The notes beneath the pieces are model-generated. The model ran no database searches, was not told the DNA's origin, and worked only from the letters and a program-made list of their open reading frames with translations. Positions 30,311 to 39,459 of a stretch of 64,000 bases of DNA are shown here, piece after piece; position 1 is the stretch's first letter, and the number at the start of each line of letters is the position of its first letter. Position numbers and translations under genes: made by a program. The DNA is from an uncultured Prevotella sp. (GTDB lineage Bacteria > Bacteroidota > Bacteroidia > Bacteroidales > Bacteroidaceae), in NCBI GenBank assembly GCA_900314935.1, contig OMXE01000009.1, positions 91,399 through 155,398 of the forward strand, read 5' to 3'.

Positions 30311-31285
30311 ATGAAAAAGATCTTATTATCAGTTATGCTTTTCGGCTGTGCACTCGCAATGGAAGCTCAGCCTGGTGGCGGTCGTCCTGGTGGTGGCTTC
30401 GGAGGCTTTGGTGGTTTCCAGGCTCAACAGGTCAAGTTGGAAACTTCTCAAGAGTGGAAAGATGTGAACTATGTGGGTGATGGCAAGGCTTATCACACCT
30501 GTGACATCTATCTGCCGAAGAAGAAGCAGGCTTCTTATCCCGTAGTCATCCATATCTATGGTAGTGCTTGGTTCAGTAACAACAGTAAAGGGGCAGCCGA
30601 CTTAGGTACGATTGTCAATGCACTGCTCAAGGCTGGCTATGCCGTGGTATGTCCGAACCACCGTTCCAGTGGTGATGCCAAATGGCCTGCACAGATTCAT
30701 GATATCCGTGCCGTGATCCGTTTCGTACGTGCTGAGGCTGCTGTGTACCACTTCGACCCTTCGTTCATCGCTACCAGCGGATTCAGCAGCGGCGGTCATC
30801 TCTCTTCCACAGCAGCAACGACAAGTGGTATAAAGCAGACAAAGGTGGGTACTGTTGACATCGACCTTGAAGGATCATTAGGACGTTATACAGGACAACC
30901 CAGTACGGTGAATGCCGCTTGCGACTGGTCGGGACCAGTTGACCTTACCAATATGGACTGCGGTGAATCAATGAGTATGGGCGCTAACAGTCCTGAGGAT
31001 GTTCTGTTGGGATCAAAACTGGCTGAGGAACCTGACAAGTACCGCAGTCTGAGTGCTACCAACTATGTAAACAAGAACAATCCGCCTATCATCATCTTCC
31101 ATGGTGAAAAGGACAATGTGGTACCTTGCTGTCAAGGAAAGGAGTTCTATGAGCTGCTGAAGGCTGCAGGCGTGAAGACCGAAGCTACCTTCGTTCCGGA
31201 AGGTGGACATGGTATGGGTATGTACGCCGAGGAGAACCTGCAGAAGATGGTGAACTTCCTCAATGCGGTAAGGACGAAGAAATAA
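30311..31285 (+). CDS. Exported alpha/beta-hydrolase (esterase type)
   Basis: This 324-residue protein has a signal peptide (LLSVMLFGCALAMEAQ), a Gly-rich low-complexity linker (PGGGRPGGGFGGFGGF), then an alpha/beta-hydrolase domain. The nucleophile elbow is TSGFSSGGHLS (Ser near 158), the oxyanion HIYGSAWF, the acid Asp in FHGEKDNVVP and the His in GGHGMG. The architecture is that of BD-FAE-like carbohydrate acetyl/feruloyl esterases. It lies 32 bp after the kinase-RapZ gene and 4 bp before the next esterase gene. A role in deacylating plant polysaccharide is suggested by context. Confidence 0.82.
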   Translation: MKKILLSVMLFGCALAMEAQPGGGRPGGGFGGFGGFQAQQVKLETSQEWKDVNYVGDGKAYHTCDIYLPKKKQASYPVVIHIYGSAWFSNNSKGAADLGTIVNALLKAGYAVVCPNHRSSGDAKWPAQIHDIRAVIRFVRAEAAVYHFDPSFIATSGFSSGGHLSSTAATTSGIKQTKVGTVDIDLEGSLGRYTGQPSTVNAACDWSGPVDLTNMDCGESMSMGANSPEDVLLGSKLAEEPDKYRSLSATNYVNKNNPPIIIFHGEKDNVVPCCQGKEFYELLKAAGVKTEATFVPEGGHGMGMYAEENLQKMVNFLNAVRTKK

Positions 31286-31289
31286 AATA

Positions 31290-32570
31290 ATGAAAAAGCT
31301 ATTTATCATGGGGGTGCTACTCACCACCCTTGCTGTCGGTGTCAAGGCTGACGTGGATCCGAATTTCTATATCTATCTGTGCTTCGGACAGTCGAACATG
31401 GAAGGAAACGCCCAGCCGCAAAGTGTCGATAAACAGTATGTTGATCCGCGCTTCCAGATGCTGGCAACCACCAATTTCAACTCTCCCAAAAGGACGATGG
31501 GCGAGTGGTACACAGCTACGTGTCCCATCGTTAGTCCTTGGGGAGGATTAGGTATGGCCGACTATTTCGGACGTACAATGGTAGCTGCTTTACCTTCGAA
31601 TGTCAGAGTGGGTGTCGTTGATGTGGCCATTGGTGGCATTGCCATTGAGGGCTTCATGTCGGATAAGATAGGTGATCTCCTCAAAAGTGCTGATGGTTGG
31701 CAGAAAGAAAGGATCATTGCCTATGGAAGCGATCCCTACAGACGACTGGTTGACATGGGCAAGAAGGCTCAGGAGGTGGGGGTGATCAAAGGCATCCTGC
31801 TTCACCAGGGCTGCTCGAACAATGGTCAGTCAGACTGGCCAGAGAAGGTGAAGGGTATCTATGAGGGTATTCTGGCTGAGCTGGGACTGGATGCTAAGGA
31901 TGTGCCCCTGTTCGTTGGGGAGACCTTAAGGCAGGATCAGGGAGGTAGCTGCTACCAGCATAATACGGTGGTGGCCAAGATGCCGTCGGTGGTTCCTACT
32001 TCGTATGTCGTTTCCTCAAGCGGCATACCGGGCAATGGTCAAGATCCGTGGCATTTCTCTGCCGCAGGCTATCGTACCTTCGGCAAGCGCTACGCCTATG
32101 AGGCGCTGAAGGTGATGGGACGTGAAACGAAAGTTGATGCCGACTATGAGATGAATGATAACCTGAAGAAGTTCTTCCAGGTTACAGGACTGAATGAAAT
32201 CAAAGACTTCTCGCCGTCGAAAGGAAGTTCACGGGCCCTCAAGGTTACGGCAACCTTTGCTGATAAGCATACAGAAGATGTACTGAACGAGGCGCAGATA
32301 ACGTTGCCTGATTTTATCACCTATAAGGATGGAAAGATCAAGGTGAATGATGAAGGGGAAGGTGATGTGGTTATCAGTTATACCGATTTCCTTGGAAACA
32401 CCGTCAACACATCGTTCCATGTATCATGTGTGGGCACAGCTATCCATGAGGTAAACAACGACAATCCTTCAAATCAGCAGGTGTATGATCTCAATGGCAA
32501 TCGTGTCAACGGGAAACAGCTGCAACCTGGTATCTACATCAGGGATGGGAAGAAACGAGTTGAAAGATGA
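31290..32570 (+). CDS. Exported SASA/CE6-type carbohydrate acetylesterase
   Basis: The 426-residue protein has a signal peptide (MGVLLTTLAVGVKA) and an SGNH-type sialate O-acetylesterase/CE6 domain (about 22-280): CFGQSNMEGN holds the catalytic Ser (near 35), VDVAIGGIAIEGF the Gly block, and DPWHFSAAGYRTFGKRY the Asp/His pair. Residues about 300-385 look Ig-like. The last 40 residues end with VYDLNGNRV...GIYIRDGKK, a short C-terminal motif shared with the BspA-like protein at 56329 and reminiscent of type IX secretion or surface-sorting tails. It probably removes acetyl groups from hemicellulose. Confidence 0.85.
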   Translation: MKKLFIMGVLLTTLAVGVKADVDPNFYIYLCFGQSNMEGNAQPQSVDKQYVDPRFQMLATTNFNSPKRTMGEWYTATCPIVSPWGGLGMADYFGRTMVAALPSNVRVGVVDVAIGGIAIEGFMSDKIGDLLKSADGWQKERIIAYGSDPYRRLVDMGKKAQEVGVIKGILLHQGCSNNGQSDWPEKVKGIYEGILAELGLDAKDVPLFVGETLRQDQGGSCYQHNTVVAKMPSVVPTSYVVSSSGIPGNGQDPWHFSAAGYRTFGKRYAYEALKVMGRETKVDADYEMNDNLKKFFQVTGLNEIKDFSPSKGSSRALKVTATFADKHTEDVLNEAQITLPDFITYKDGKIKVNDEGEGDVVISYTDFLGNTVNTSFHVSCVGTAIHEVNNDNPSNQQVYDLNGNRVNGKQLQPGIYIRDGKKRVER

Positions 32571-32588
32571 ACGATTAGAGATAAAAGA

Positions 32589-32618
32589 AGATCAGCCGAA
32601 TGAAAATTCGGCTGATCT
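32589..32618. terminator. Bidirectional terminator
   Basis: AGATCAGCCGAAT (32589-32601) pairs perfectly with ATTCGGCTGATCT (32606-32618) around a 4-nt loop. It lies between the convergent acetylesterase and carboxylesterase genes, with T runs downstream on the plus strand (TTAGTTTTT). Confidence 0.8.
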
Positions 32619-32640
32619 TAGTTTTTGGCGTTTCGATGCC

Positions 32641-34113
32641 TTACGGTCTGATGGGCACACCCATCTGAGAGTTTTCTACGTTATTCTCGTCCAATCGGAA
32701 AAGCATGAAGTTCGGGTTTGCTGCGGTACAGGGAGTCCATTCACCATCTTCCTGTCCATTTGGATTACTGTACTTGGCGAAGTTCGTCCAGGCAGTGAGC
32801 ATCTTCTCTGCCAGATCCCAGTCGCCTTGTGTCCACGGACGCCAGCAGTGCTTCAGACTCTTGAACACAAACCAGAGGTCGGAAGAGTGGAAAGCACCTT
32901 TCAGACGGGATGTGATCTCAGGATGCTTGCCATCATCGGGCAACGGACGGGCAAACTCATAAGCCCAGGCCTTACCGCCCTGACTCTCACGGACCTTACA
33001 GAACTCAGCAATGCCAGCAGCCATATCGCCCATATCGTTCAGAGTATAACCAATCATATAAGGTACATCTGCCAGTGAACCGGCGCGGGCAGCCTCGTCA
33101 AAGCTCTTCAGACTCACATAGCCGTCAACGATAGGACGGTTAATGAGATACACATCGTTTTTAGTAACAGCATTATAGAGGTCGGCCACGGTGTACATGG
33201 TCTCTGTTGATGCAGCACGCAGTTTCTCCAAATCGGTAAGACCGGCCCAGTCCATCACTTTCTTGGTGTTGGCTTCTGATTCCTGAAGAGAAGGATTGTA
33301 AGTGAAGAAACGGTTCATTGGAGTGGCTGGCTTGGCCTCCTCACCTTCTTTGGCAGGAACATTGATGCCTCCACCGCTCATGATGACAGCCTTGTGGAAC
33401 AGACCGCGGGCCAAGGGCGACTCGCAAAGGGTCTTTACACTACCTGCACCGGCACTCTGACCGAAGATGGTTACGTTATCGGGATCGCCGCCGAACTGGG
33501 CGATATTGTTCTTAATCCACTTAAGCGACTGGATCTGATCGAGGATACCGTAGTTGCCGGAAACGTTGTTAGGACTTTCCTTGGACAACTCCGGATAGGT
33601 GAAGAAACCGAAGACCCCCAGACGGTAGTTGATGGAAACAAGTACGACATCTTTGGAAGCCCACTCCTGACCATCGAACTCGGGCTCTGAACCCCAGCCT
33701 TCCCGGTAGCCGCCACCGTGAATCCACAGGGCTACAGGCAGCTTCTTGTTCACATCACCTGGCGCCTTTGTCCAGACATTCAGGTAAAGACAGTCTTCAC
33801 TGTAAGGTGATTCGTCGCCGTAGCCCCACTCAGAAGCATAGAAACCAGGGTAATGAACGGCTTGATAGCCAGGATGACCGAACTTGTCGCAGATGCGAAT
33901 GCTGTCCCAAGCCACCACAGGCTGAGGCTCCTTCCAGCGCAGTTCACCAATAGGAGGTGCTGCGTAAGGGATACCACGATAAACGTATACACCAGGATTC
34001 TCTGCCAACACACCCTGAATCTGACCGCCTTCGATGGTCAGTACGGGATTATTGGCTTCCTTACTGCAGCTCCAGAGGAGCAGAAGGGGTAAGGCAAACA
34101 ATAATTTCTTCAT
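32641..34113 (-). CDS. Type B carboxylesterase lipoprotein
   Basis: The 490-residue protein has a lipoprotein signal (LLFALPLLLLWSC, Cys near 16) and a carboxylesterase/lipase type B domain. Landmarks: YRGIPYAAPPIGELRW, EDCLYLNVW (the usual second motif), WIHGGGY (oxyanion hole), and FGQSAGAGSVKTL with the nucleophile Ser near 218. The family hydrolyses a range of carboxylic esters; substrate unknown. It is divergent from the GH31 gene and convergent with the acetylesterase gene, so it may belong to the same polysaccharide block while being separately regulated. Confidence 0.9.
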   Translation of the reverse strand: MKKLLFALPLLLLWSCSKEANNPVLTIEGGQIQGVLAENPGVYVYRGIPYAAPPIGELRWKEPQPVVAWDSIRICDKFGHPGYQAVHYPGFYASEWGYGDESPYSEDCLYLNVWTKAPGDVNKKLPVALWIHGGGYREGWGSEPEFDGQEWASKDVVLVSINYRLGVFGFFTYPELSKESPNNVSGNYGILDQIQSLKWIKNNIAQFGGDPDNVTIFGQSAGAGSVKTLCESPLARGLFHKAVIMSGGGINVPAKEGEEAKPATPMNRFFTYNPSLQESEANTKKVMDWAGLTDLEKLRAASTETMYTVADLYNAVTKNDVYLINRPIVDGYVSLKSFDEAARAGSLADVPYMIGYTLNDMGDMAAGIAEFCKVRESQGGKAWAYEFARPLPDDGKHPEITSRLKGAFHSSDLWFVFKSLKHCWRPWTQGDWDLAEKMLTAWTNFAKYSNPNGQEDGEWTPCTAANPNFMLFRLDENNVENSQMGVPIRP

Positions 34114-34166
34114 GCTACAATAGTTTTTAGTTATTAATAGGGTTCTTTTTTTTTCAATGGATTTTG

Positions 34167-34174
34167 CAAAGATA
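34167..34174 (-). promoter_or_regulatory. -7 promoter element of the carboxylesterase gene
   Basis: The reverse strand reads TATCTTTG, 53 nt upstream of the ATG at 34113. Confidence 0.6.
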
Positions 34175-34312
34175 GAATTTTTAACGAATTAGGTGTTATC
34201 CAAGACTGTCTTTTTTTTTCGATGTAACATGAGGTGTCATTTTTTGATACAAACCATGTTTGTTTTTAAAGAAAAACTAAGTATTTTTCTTTGATTTGTT
34301 CTCGTTTATCCG

Positions 34313-34320
34313 TACCTTTG
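34313..34320 (+). promoter_or_regulatory. -7 promoter element of the GH31 gene
   Basis: TACCTTTG lies 23 nt upstream of ATG 34344 and excludes the longer open frame that starts at 34296. Confidence 0.6.
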
Positions 34321-34343
34321 CAGGCAATAAACTGCTTAAGTAT

Positions 34344-36821
34344 ATGAAATCTTACAAGAAACTGGTTGTTTTTGTTTTGTCCCTAATCTTTAATTTGGGC
34401 ATGGTTACGGCTTCTTTTGCCAAAGGAACGCTGACGGTTAAAACAGTAGCAAGGAACGCTGTACGCATACAATATGCAGAGGGAGAGAATAACAACTTAC
34501 CCGACTGGGTTTATGTGAAACATGAGGAAGTGAATGCCGACATCCGTGTTGACGTGGATAAAAAACGTCAGCGGGTGGTGGTAAAGGATAAGAAGGGGAA
34601 AACCGTGTTCACGGCTCTCAGACACGAATTGGTGAATGGGGAGGCTACGCTTGTCATTGCTTCACCGAAGGATGAGTGCCTTTACGGACTCGGTCAGTTC
34701 CAGGATGGGTATAGTAATATCCGCGGACTTACCCGTAGACTGACGCAAGTGAACACGCAGATATCTGTTCCCATGATGCTTTCCAGTAAGGGCTACGGCT
34801 TACTGTGGAACAACTATGGATTAACCGATTTCAATCCCAGTAACCAACATGTGGCGTTGACAAAACAAGAAGGCGAAGGCAATAGGGAGGTGGTGAATGT
34901 AACCTCTACAGAAGGAACAAGGAGAGAGGTGCGCCAGCGGAATGTCTTCCAGGCAACCATTAACGTGGATAAAGAAGGTGACTATTCACTGCTGCTGGAT
35001 GTAGGTCAGAAGATGGCTCGCCGTCATCATCTGCAGATAGATGGGGAAACGGTTATCGACCTGCAGAACACATGGCTTCCGCCTACAGCTTCTGCCATCG
35101 TTCATCTGAAGAAAGGAAAGCATACCCTTTACGCAGAGCTCTCCAGAGGAGATGAGCCTGTAGTATATTATGGTAAGGTGAAGGATGAAACAGTATTCCA
35201 TTCTCCTAAAGCCACGGCGGTTGATTATACCATCTTTGTCGGTACTGCCGACGAGATCATTGCTTCCTATCGTGATCTTACCGGTCATGCACCACTCATG
35301 CCCCGATGGGCTACGGGTTATATCCATTGTCGGGAACGATTCCATTCACAGGATGAGATTTTGCAGACAGTAGCAAGATTCCGTCAGGAGAACCTTCCTT
35401 TGGATGTGATTGTACAAGACTGGCAGTATTGGGGTAAGTATGGTTGGAATGCCATGCAGTTCGATGAGGATCATTACCCCAACCCGAAGGAGTTGACAGA
35501 TAGTCTGCACCACCAGGGCGTTAAGCTGATGCTCAGTGTGTGGTCGAAGATTGACAAGAACTCCGAGGTAGGTAAGGAAATGGTACGAAAAGGCTATTAC
35601 ATCCCTGACACCGACTGGATTGATTTCTTCTCTCCTGAAGCTGCCCAGGCCTATTGGCAGAACTTCAGTCAGCGTCTCCTCCCCCTGGGCATTGACGCTT
35701 GGTGGCAGGATGCTACTGAGCCAGAGAATGATGATCTTGTTGGCCGACGGGTGAACAATGGTCGGTGGGCAGGTGAGGATGTGAGGAATATCTATCCGCT
35801 ACTGGTGAACAAAACTGTTTATGAAGGATTGCGCAACGACCGACCGGAACAGCGTCCGATGATTCTTACCCGTTGCGGTTATACAGGAATCCAGCGCTAC
35901 GGAACGGCTTTGTGGTCGGGTGACGTAGGAAACGACTGGGAGACATTACGTCGACAACTGACAGCAGGAATGGGTCTGCAGGCTGCAGGCGTTCCATGGT
36001 GGACATACGATGCAGGTGGTTTCTTCCGTCCGAATAATCAATACACCAACCAGGAATATATCGAGCGGATGCTGCGGTGGATAGAGACGAGTGTCTTCCT
36101 GCCCTTGATGCGTGTCCATGGTTATATGAGTGAGACAGAGCCTTGGAAATATGGGAAGGAGGCACAGGATATCATTGCTTCCTGCCTCTCAGAACGCTAC
36201 CGCCTGCAGTCGTATATCTATAGTGGTGCAGCAGCCGTTTCGTTTGATGGCTCTACGCTGATGCGACCGTTCATCTTTGATTTCCCCTATGATAAGGAGG
36301 CTTTGCAGCAGAAATATGAGTACATGTTCGGACAGTCGTTACTGGTAAGTCCTGTTACCGAACCTGGTGTTACTTCTTGGAAAACTTACCTTCCCGTTCA
36401 TTCTCAAGGGTGGTATGATTATTACACAGGAAAGAAGATGGAGGGAGGAAAGACGGTTACTACCGCTGTTGACAAATCAAGAATCCCAGTGTTCGTGAAG
36501 GGAGGAAGTATCTTACCCTTAGCCGTTGATCCTCTGATTGCCGCCAAGACGCTGCATACCCCTCTTGAGATTCGTATCTATCCGGGTTCTGATGCCGTCT
36601 TTACCCTTTATGAAGACGACGGTCATACGAATGCGTATGAACAGGGTAAATGCTCACGCATCACCTTCCGTTGGAATGACAGTCAGCAGCAGCTGACCAT
36701 CGATGAACGACAGGGACAGTTTGACTCCATGTCACGCTCTCGCAGCTTTGTGGTACAGGTGGTGAACGGGAAGAATCAGACGGTGAAGTACGAAGGAAAC
36801 AAAACCGTTATTGCATTATAG
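34344..36821 (+). CDS. Exported GH31 alpha-glycosidase (alpha-xylosidase type) with PA14 insert
   Basis: The 825-residue protein has a signal peptide (VVFVLSLIFNLGMVTASFA), a GH31 N-terminal beta-domain interrupted by a PA14-like insert (about 195-310; EGDYSLLLDVGQ, LKKGKHTLYAELSRG), and the TIM barrel (about 325-640). The nucleophile Asp is in WWQDATEPEND (near 456) and the acid/base Asp in LWSGDVGNDW (near 527). A PA14 insert at this place is a feature of xyloglucan-type alpha-xylosidases. Together with GH29, GH2, GH43 and acetylesterases in the window it suggests xyloglucan side-chain removal. A MurU-like gene starts 6 bp after its stop. Confidence 0.9.
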   Translation: MKSYKKLVVFVLSLIFNLGMVTASFAKGTLTVKTVARNAVRIQYAEGENNNLPDWVYVKHEEVNADIRVDVDKKRQRVVVKDKKGKTVFTALRHELVNGEATLVIASPKDECLYGLGQFQDGYSNIRGLTRRLTQVNTQISVPMMLSSKGYGLLWNNYGLTDFNPSNQHVALTKQEGEGNREVVNVTSTEGTRREVRQRNVFQATINVDKEGDYSLLLDVGQKMARRHHLQIDGETVIDLQNTWLPPTASAIVHLKKGKHTLYAELSRGDEPVVYYGKVKDETVFHSPKATAVDYTIFVGTADEIIASYRDLTGHAPLMPRWATGYIHCRERFHSQDEILQTVARFRQENLPLDVIVQDWQYWGKYGWNAMQFDEDHYPNPKELTDSLHHQGVKLMLSVWSKIDKNSEVGKEMVRKGYYIPDTDWIDFFSPEAAQAYWQNFSQRLLPLGIDAWWQDATEPENDDLVGRRVNNGRWAGEDVRNIYPLLVNKTVYEGLRNDRPEQRPMILTRCGYTGIQRYGTALWSGDVGNDWETLRRQLTAGMGLQAAGVPWWTYDAGGFFRPNNQYTNQEYIERMLRWIETSVFLPLMRVHGYMSETEPWKYGKEAQDIIASCLSERYRLQSYIYSGAAAVSFDGSTLMRPFIFDFPYDKEALQQKYEYMFGQSLLVSPVTEPGVTSWKTYLPVHSQGWYDYYTGKKMEGGKTVTTAVDKSRIPVFVKGGSILPLAVDPLIAAKTLHTPLEIRIYPGSDAVFTLYEDDGHTNAYEQGKCSRITFRWNDSQQQLTIDERQGQFDSMSRSRSFVVQVVNGKNQTVKYEGNKTVIAL

Positions 36822-36827
36822 GATTAA

Positions 36828-37616
36828 ATGATGATGGAAGAAGAACCTGTAAGACAGGCCATGATATTTGCAGCGGGATTGGGCACACGACTCAAGCCGC
36901 TTACGGACACCATGCCCAAAGCATTGGTGAGGATTGGTGGGGAACCGCTCATCAAACATGTCGTTCTTCGCTTGAAGGAAGCGGGATTCCAACGTATTGT
37001 TGTCAACGTGCACCATTTTGCCCAGCAGATTATCGACTATCTGGAAGAGAATGAGCACTTCGGACTGGACATCAGGATTTCTGATGAAACCGAACAGCTG
37101 CTGGAAACTGGTGGTGGCATCAAGAAGGCAAGGGATTTGTTCGATCCTCACTCGCCTGTGCTTATTCATAATGTGGATATCCTCAGTAATGTGGATCTGA
37201 CCGCCTTCTATGAACATGCTTGCAGTTCAGGAGCTGAGGCTACGCTGTTGGTAAGTGAACGACAGACGAAACGCTATCTGCTCTTTGATGACGAATACAG
37301 GTTGGTGGGGTGGACGAACAAGGAAACCGGTGAGGTGAAGTCTCCGCACAACTGGGTGAAAGATGAACTGCAGTCCTTGCAGATGCTGGCTTTTTCAGGT
37401 ATTCACGTTTTCAGTCCTGCCTTGTTCCCGATGATGGATCAATGGCCCGACCGTTTCCCCATCATCGACTTCTACCTAAAAGCTTGTGCCACACATCCTC
37501 TTTCCGGATATGTGGTAGACAACCTGCGGATGATCGATGTAGGGAAGCTCGATTCTCTTCAACAGGCAGAAGAGTTCCTTCTTGACAAGAATACCTCTAT
37601 TGCAGGACAATCCTGA
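36828..37616 (+). CDS. MurU-like sugar-phosphate nucleotidyltransferase
   Basis: The 262-residue cytosolic protein has the nucleotidyltransferase signature AMIFAAGLGTRLKPLTDTMPKALV near the N-terminus, a sugar-binding block LETGGGIKKA and a metal Asp in LIHNVDILSNVDL. It is a single domain without the left-handed helix of GlmU, as in MurU, which turns MurNAc-1-P into UDP-MurNAc during cell-wall recycling. In Bacteroidetes its natural partner is the AmgK-like kinase, present here at 28695. It follows the GH31 gene by 6 bp, so it may now depend on that promoter. Mannose-1-P guanylyltransferase remains possible. Confidence 0.8.
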   Translation: MMMEEEPVRQAMIFAAGLGTRLKPLTDTMPKALVRIGGEPLIKHVVLRLKEAGFQRIVVNVHHFAQQIIDYLEENEHFGLDIRISDETEQLLETGGGIKKARDLFDPHSPVLIHNVDILSNVDLTAFYEHACSSGAEATLLVSERQTKRYLLFDDEYRLVGWTNKETGEVKSPHNWVKDELQSLQMLAFSGIHVFSPALFPMMDQWPDRFPIIDFYLKACATHPLSGYVVDNLRMIDVGKLDSLQQAEEFLLDKNTSIAGQS

Positions 37617-37965
37617 TCTTCTTTTGTCGGAAAGCCAGGAGGTTCTGTCCAAGACGGGTGTATGACTTGTTGATTGTGTAGTTTTTCTGCGACTGACTCT
37701 GGATGAGAGGAACGACGAAGGTAATGGCCGAGCGTCCTTCAGTGTATCGATAATCCATCGGTTCGTTCTTCTCATTCAATAGAATGAGCGTGTCCTCGAC
37801 ATTGGTCTCCAGCCACATACGGATGGTGTCGAGAGGTATGGTAACCTCCCGTTGCTTGAATGACTGATTGGCGGTATTGGCAATCAGGATATTGACGGAA
37901 TGATTGTTCTCACATGCTATTAGCAGTAAGCTGCACAGCAAGATGAAAGGAATGATCTTTTTCAT
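37597..37965 (-). CDS. Small lipoprotein of unknown function
   Basis: A 122-residue lipoprotein: signal IIPFILLCSLLLIAC (Cys near 18), then a beta-rich domain (SVNILIANTANQSFKQREVTIPL...DTIRMWLE). The first part is loosely similar to the N-terminal strand region of DUF4861 proteins, which are about three times longer; this could be a stand-alone or truncated relative. ATG 37965 lies 4 bp after the stop of the upstream membrane protein gene; the open frame extends to a TTG at 37983. Its 3' end overlaps the convergent MurU-like gene by 20 bp. Confidence 0.6.
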   Translation of the reverse strand: MKKIIPFILLCSLLLIACENNHSVNILIANTANQSFKQREVTIPLDTIRMWLETNVEDTLILLNEKNEPMDYRYTEGRSAITFVVPLIQSQSQKNYTINKSYTRLGQNLLAFRQKKIRIVLQ

Positions 37966-37969
37966 GTCT

Positions 37970-39430
37970 TTATATTTCTTCAATGTCGTGTATGCCCTTT
38001 CTGCTCAGGCAGATACGGTAACGACGATAACGGGTAGCCTCTTCATATTTCAGTTGGATGATGAAGTTCAGGTAATACACCTTACGTCCTTCCACAGGGA
38101 TATACTGTCCGTTTCCCTTATTGGCACACAGGGGAACCTTGGGATTATCCATCTTCCGCATGAACTCGGAAAGGTTGTAACGCACAATATCATTGATACC
38201 ACTCAGCGGATAGGGAGAGAGTTTACTGATGGCCTTTCTGTTCAGGTGGATCTTCTTACGGAATTGAATCACCTGTTCTTCCACACCTCTTCCAATCACC
38301 AAGGGAGAGTGGCGGTTGCGCATCTTCCTCACCAGTTGTGTGATCTTTTCGGGATTCATGAAGTCGAATCCTTCTTTACACCAACCCACTTTTAAGAAGC
38401 CTACACGTATCTCGGTCTTGTAGTCGAACAGACGACTACTCAGTCGGGTGGCAAAATACACACGAACCAGTTCCTTGATGCGGTCCTTGAACATGTAACT
38501 GATGACCAGTGCAATGAAGAAGGGTAGCGTGAAGTTGCCGTATGTCTGCTGGAAAGCGAAAGAGATGACGGTGGCGAAGATCATGGAAAGACCGGCCGCC
38601 AGACTGAATACCACCTGCTCCAGGAATACGGCATTCCTGCGTTTATGAGTAGGCAGGTAAAGATTACTCTCAATGTATTTCTTCAGCTTTCCTGCATGAT
38701 ACACAAACTCGGTATTATCTTCAGCAGAACCATCCTTCACACAGAGATATCCTGCCTGTAACCGGTAGTCGTGCTCACTGTCAAGCAACTGCTGGAGATC
38801 CGGTTTCAATGCCTCGTAGCCTTGGGAGTCATGCTTACGGAGATGTTGGATCATCCTGAAAACATGCTGCTCTACCACGTTCGACAGGAACTCATCTCCA
38901 TAGCGGAAATAGAGCATCAGTTCATTGGGAGTGCCTTTCTTTTCCATCTGCTCGCCCAACGAACGGTAGTTCATGAAGATCTGGGCAATACTCCCCAGCG
39001 TTTTCCGGCATTGCTCCTGGTCTATTGGAGGTTTACTGCAGAGGGCGGCACGGAACGTATCGCGGATGCTGCTCTTGAAGATCGAGGCAAACATCTTGAT
39101 CTCACGCTCGTAATTCTCCTGTTCCTTTTCTTTTTCCGACGACTGCGGAGTAAGTGACAGGCACGCATTACTCAGTCGTTGATAAGGCAGACTACTTGTG
39201 GAAGCCAGCTCCTCCAGCTGATAGTAGGGGGTAATCAACCGTATGTACGACAAGACGTCACGATAGAAATTCTCCTTCTGATAGGTATGTTTGTTCACAT
39301 CGAGTGTTTCCGGGATGAATATCCAAGTGTTCATCTCGAAGTCGTGATAGGCAGTACCGTCAGGTGCCTTGTAGCCTACCTTGAACTCCAATGTATTACG
39401 GTCGTGTATTTTCGGAAGAATATCAATCAT
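37970..39430 (-). CDS. Large conserved membrane protein of unknown function
   Basis: I do not recognise this 486-residue protein. It opens with a charged soluble part (about 1-265) that includes a Glu/Lys-rich helix (SSEKEKEQENYEREIKMF) and a DNVVEQ-like helical bundle. Two adjacent membrane helices follow (about 275-320; VVFSLAAGLSMIFATVISFAF and FTLPFFIALVISYMF), then a basic C-terminal domain of about 160 residues with YYLNFIIQLKYEEATRYRRY. Both large domains should be cytoplasmic. It is followed 4 bp later by the small lipoprotein gene. The long length and coding-like composition make it a real gene. Confidence 0.75.
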   Translation of the reverse strand: MIDILPKIHDRNTLEFKVGYKAPDGTAYHDFEMNTWIFIPETLDVNKHTYQKENFYRDVLSYIRLITPYYQLEELASTSSLPYQRLSNACLSLTPQSSEKEKEQENYEREIKMFASIFKSSIRDTFRAALCSKPPIDQEQCRKTLGSIAQIFMNYRSLGEQMEKKGTPNELMLYFRYGDEFLSNVVEQHVFRMIQHLRKHDSQGYEALKPDLQQLLDSEHDYRLQAGYLCVKDGSAEDNTEFVYHAGKLKKYIESNLYLPTHKRRNAVFLEQVVFSLAAGLSMIFATVISFAFQQTYGNFTLPFFIALVISYMFKDRIKELVRVYFATRLSSRLFDYKTEIRVGFLKVGWCKEGFDFMNPEKITQLVRKMRNRHSPLVIGRGVEEQVIQFRKKIHLNRKAISKLSPYPLSGINDIVRYNLSEFMRKMDNPKVPLCANKGNGQYIPVEGRKVYYLNFIIQLKYEEATRYRRYRICLSRKGIHDIEEI

Positions 39431-39459
39431 ATACTACGGTTTTTATTCATGATACGTTC

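Noticed and set aside
34296-34343. Upstream start of the GH31 gene
   Set aside because: The start would lie upstream of the -7 element at 34313-34320; ATG 34344 begins a proper signal peptide.
37597-37965. Frameshifted remnant of a full DUF4861 gene
   Set aside because: No further DUF4861-like sequence follows in other frames; similarity is too weak to call a pseudogene.
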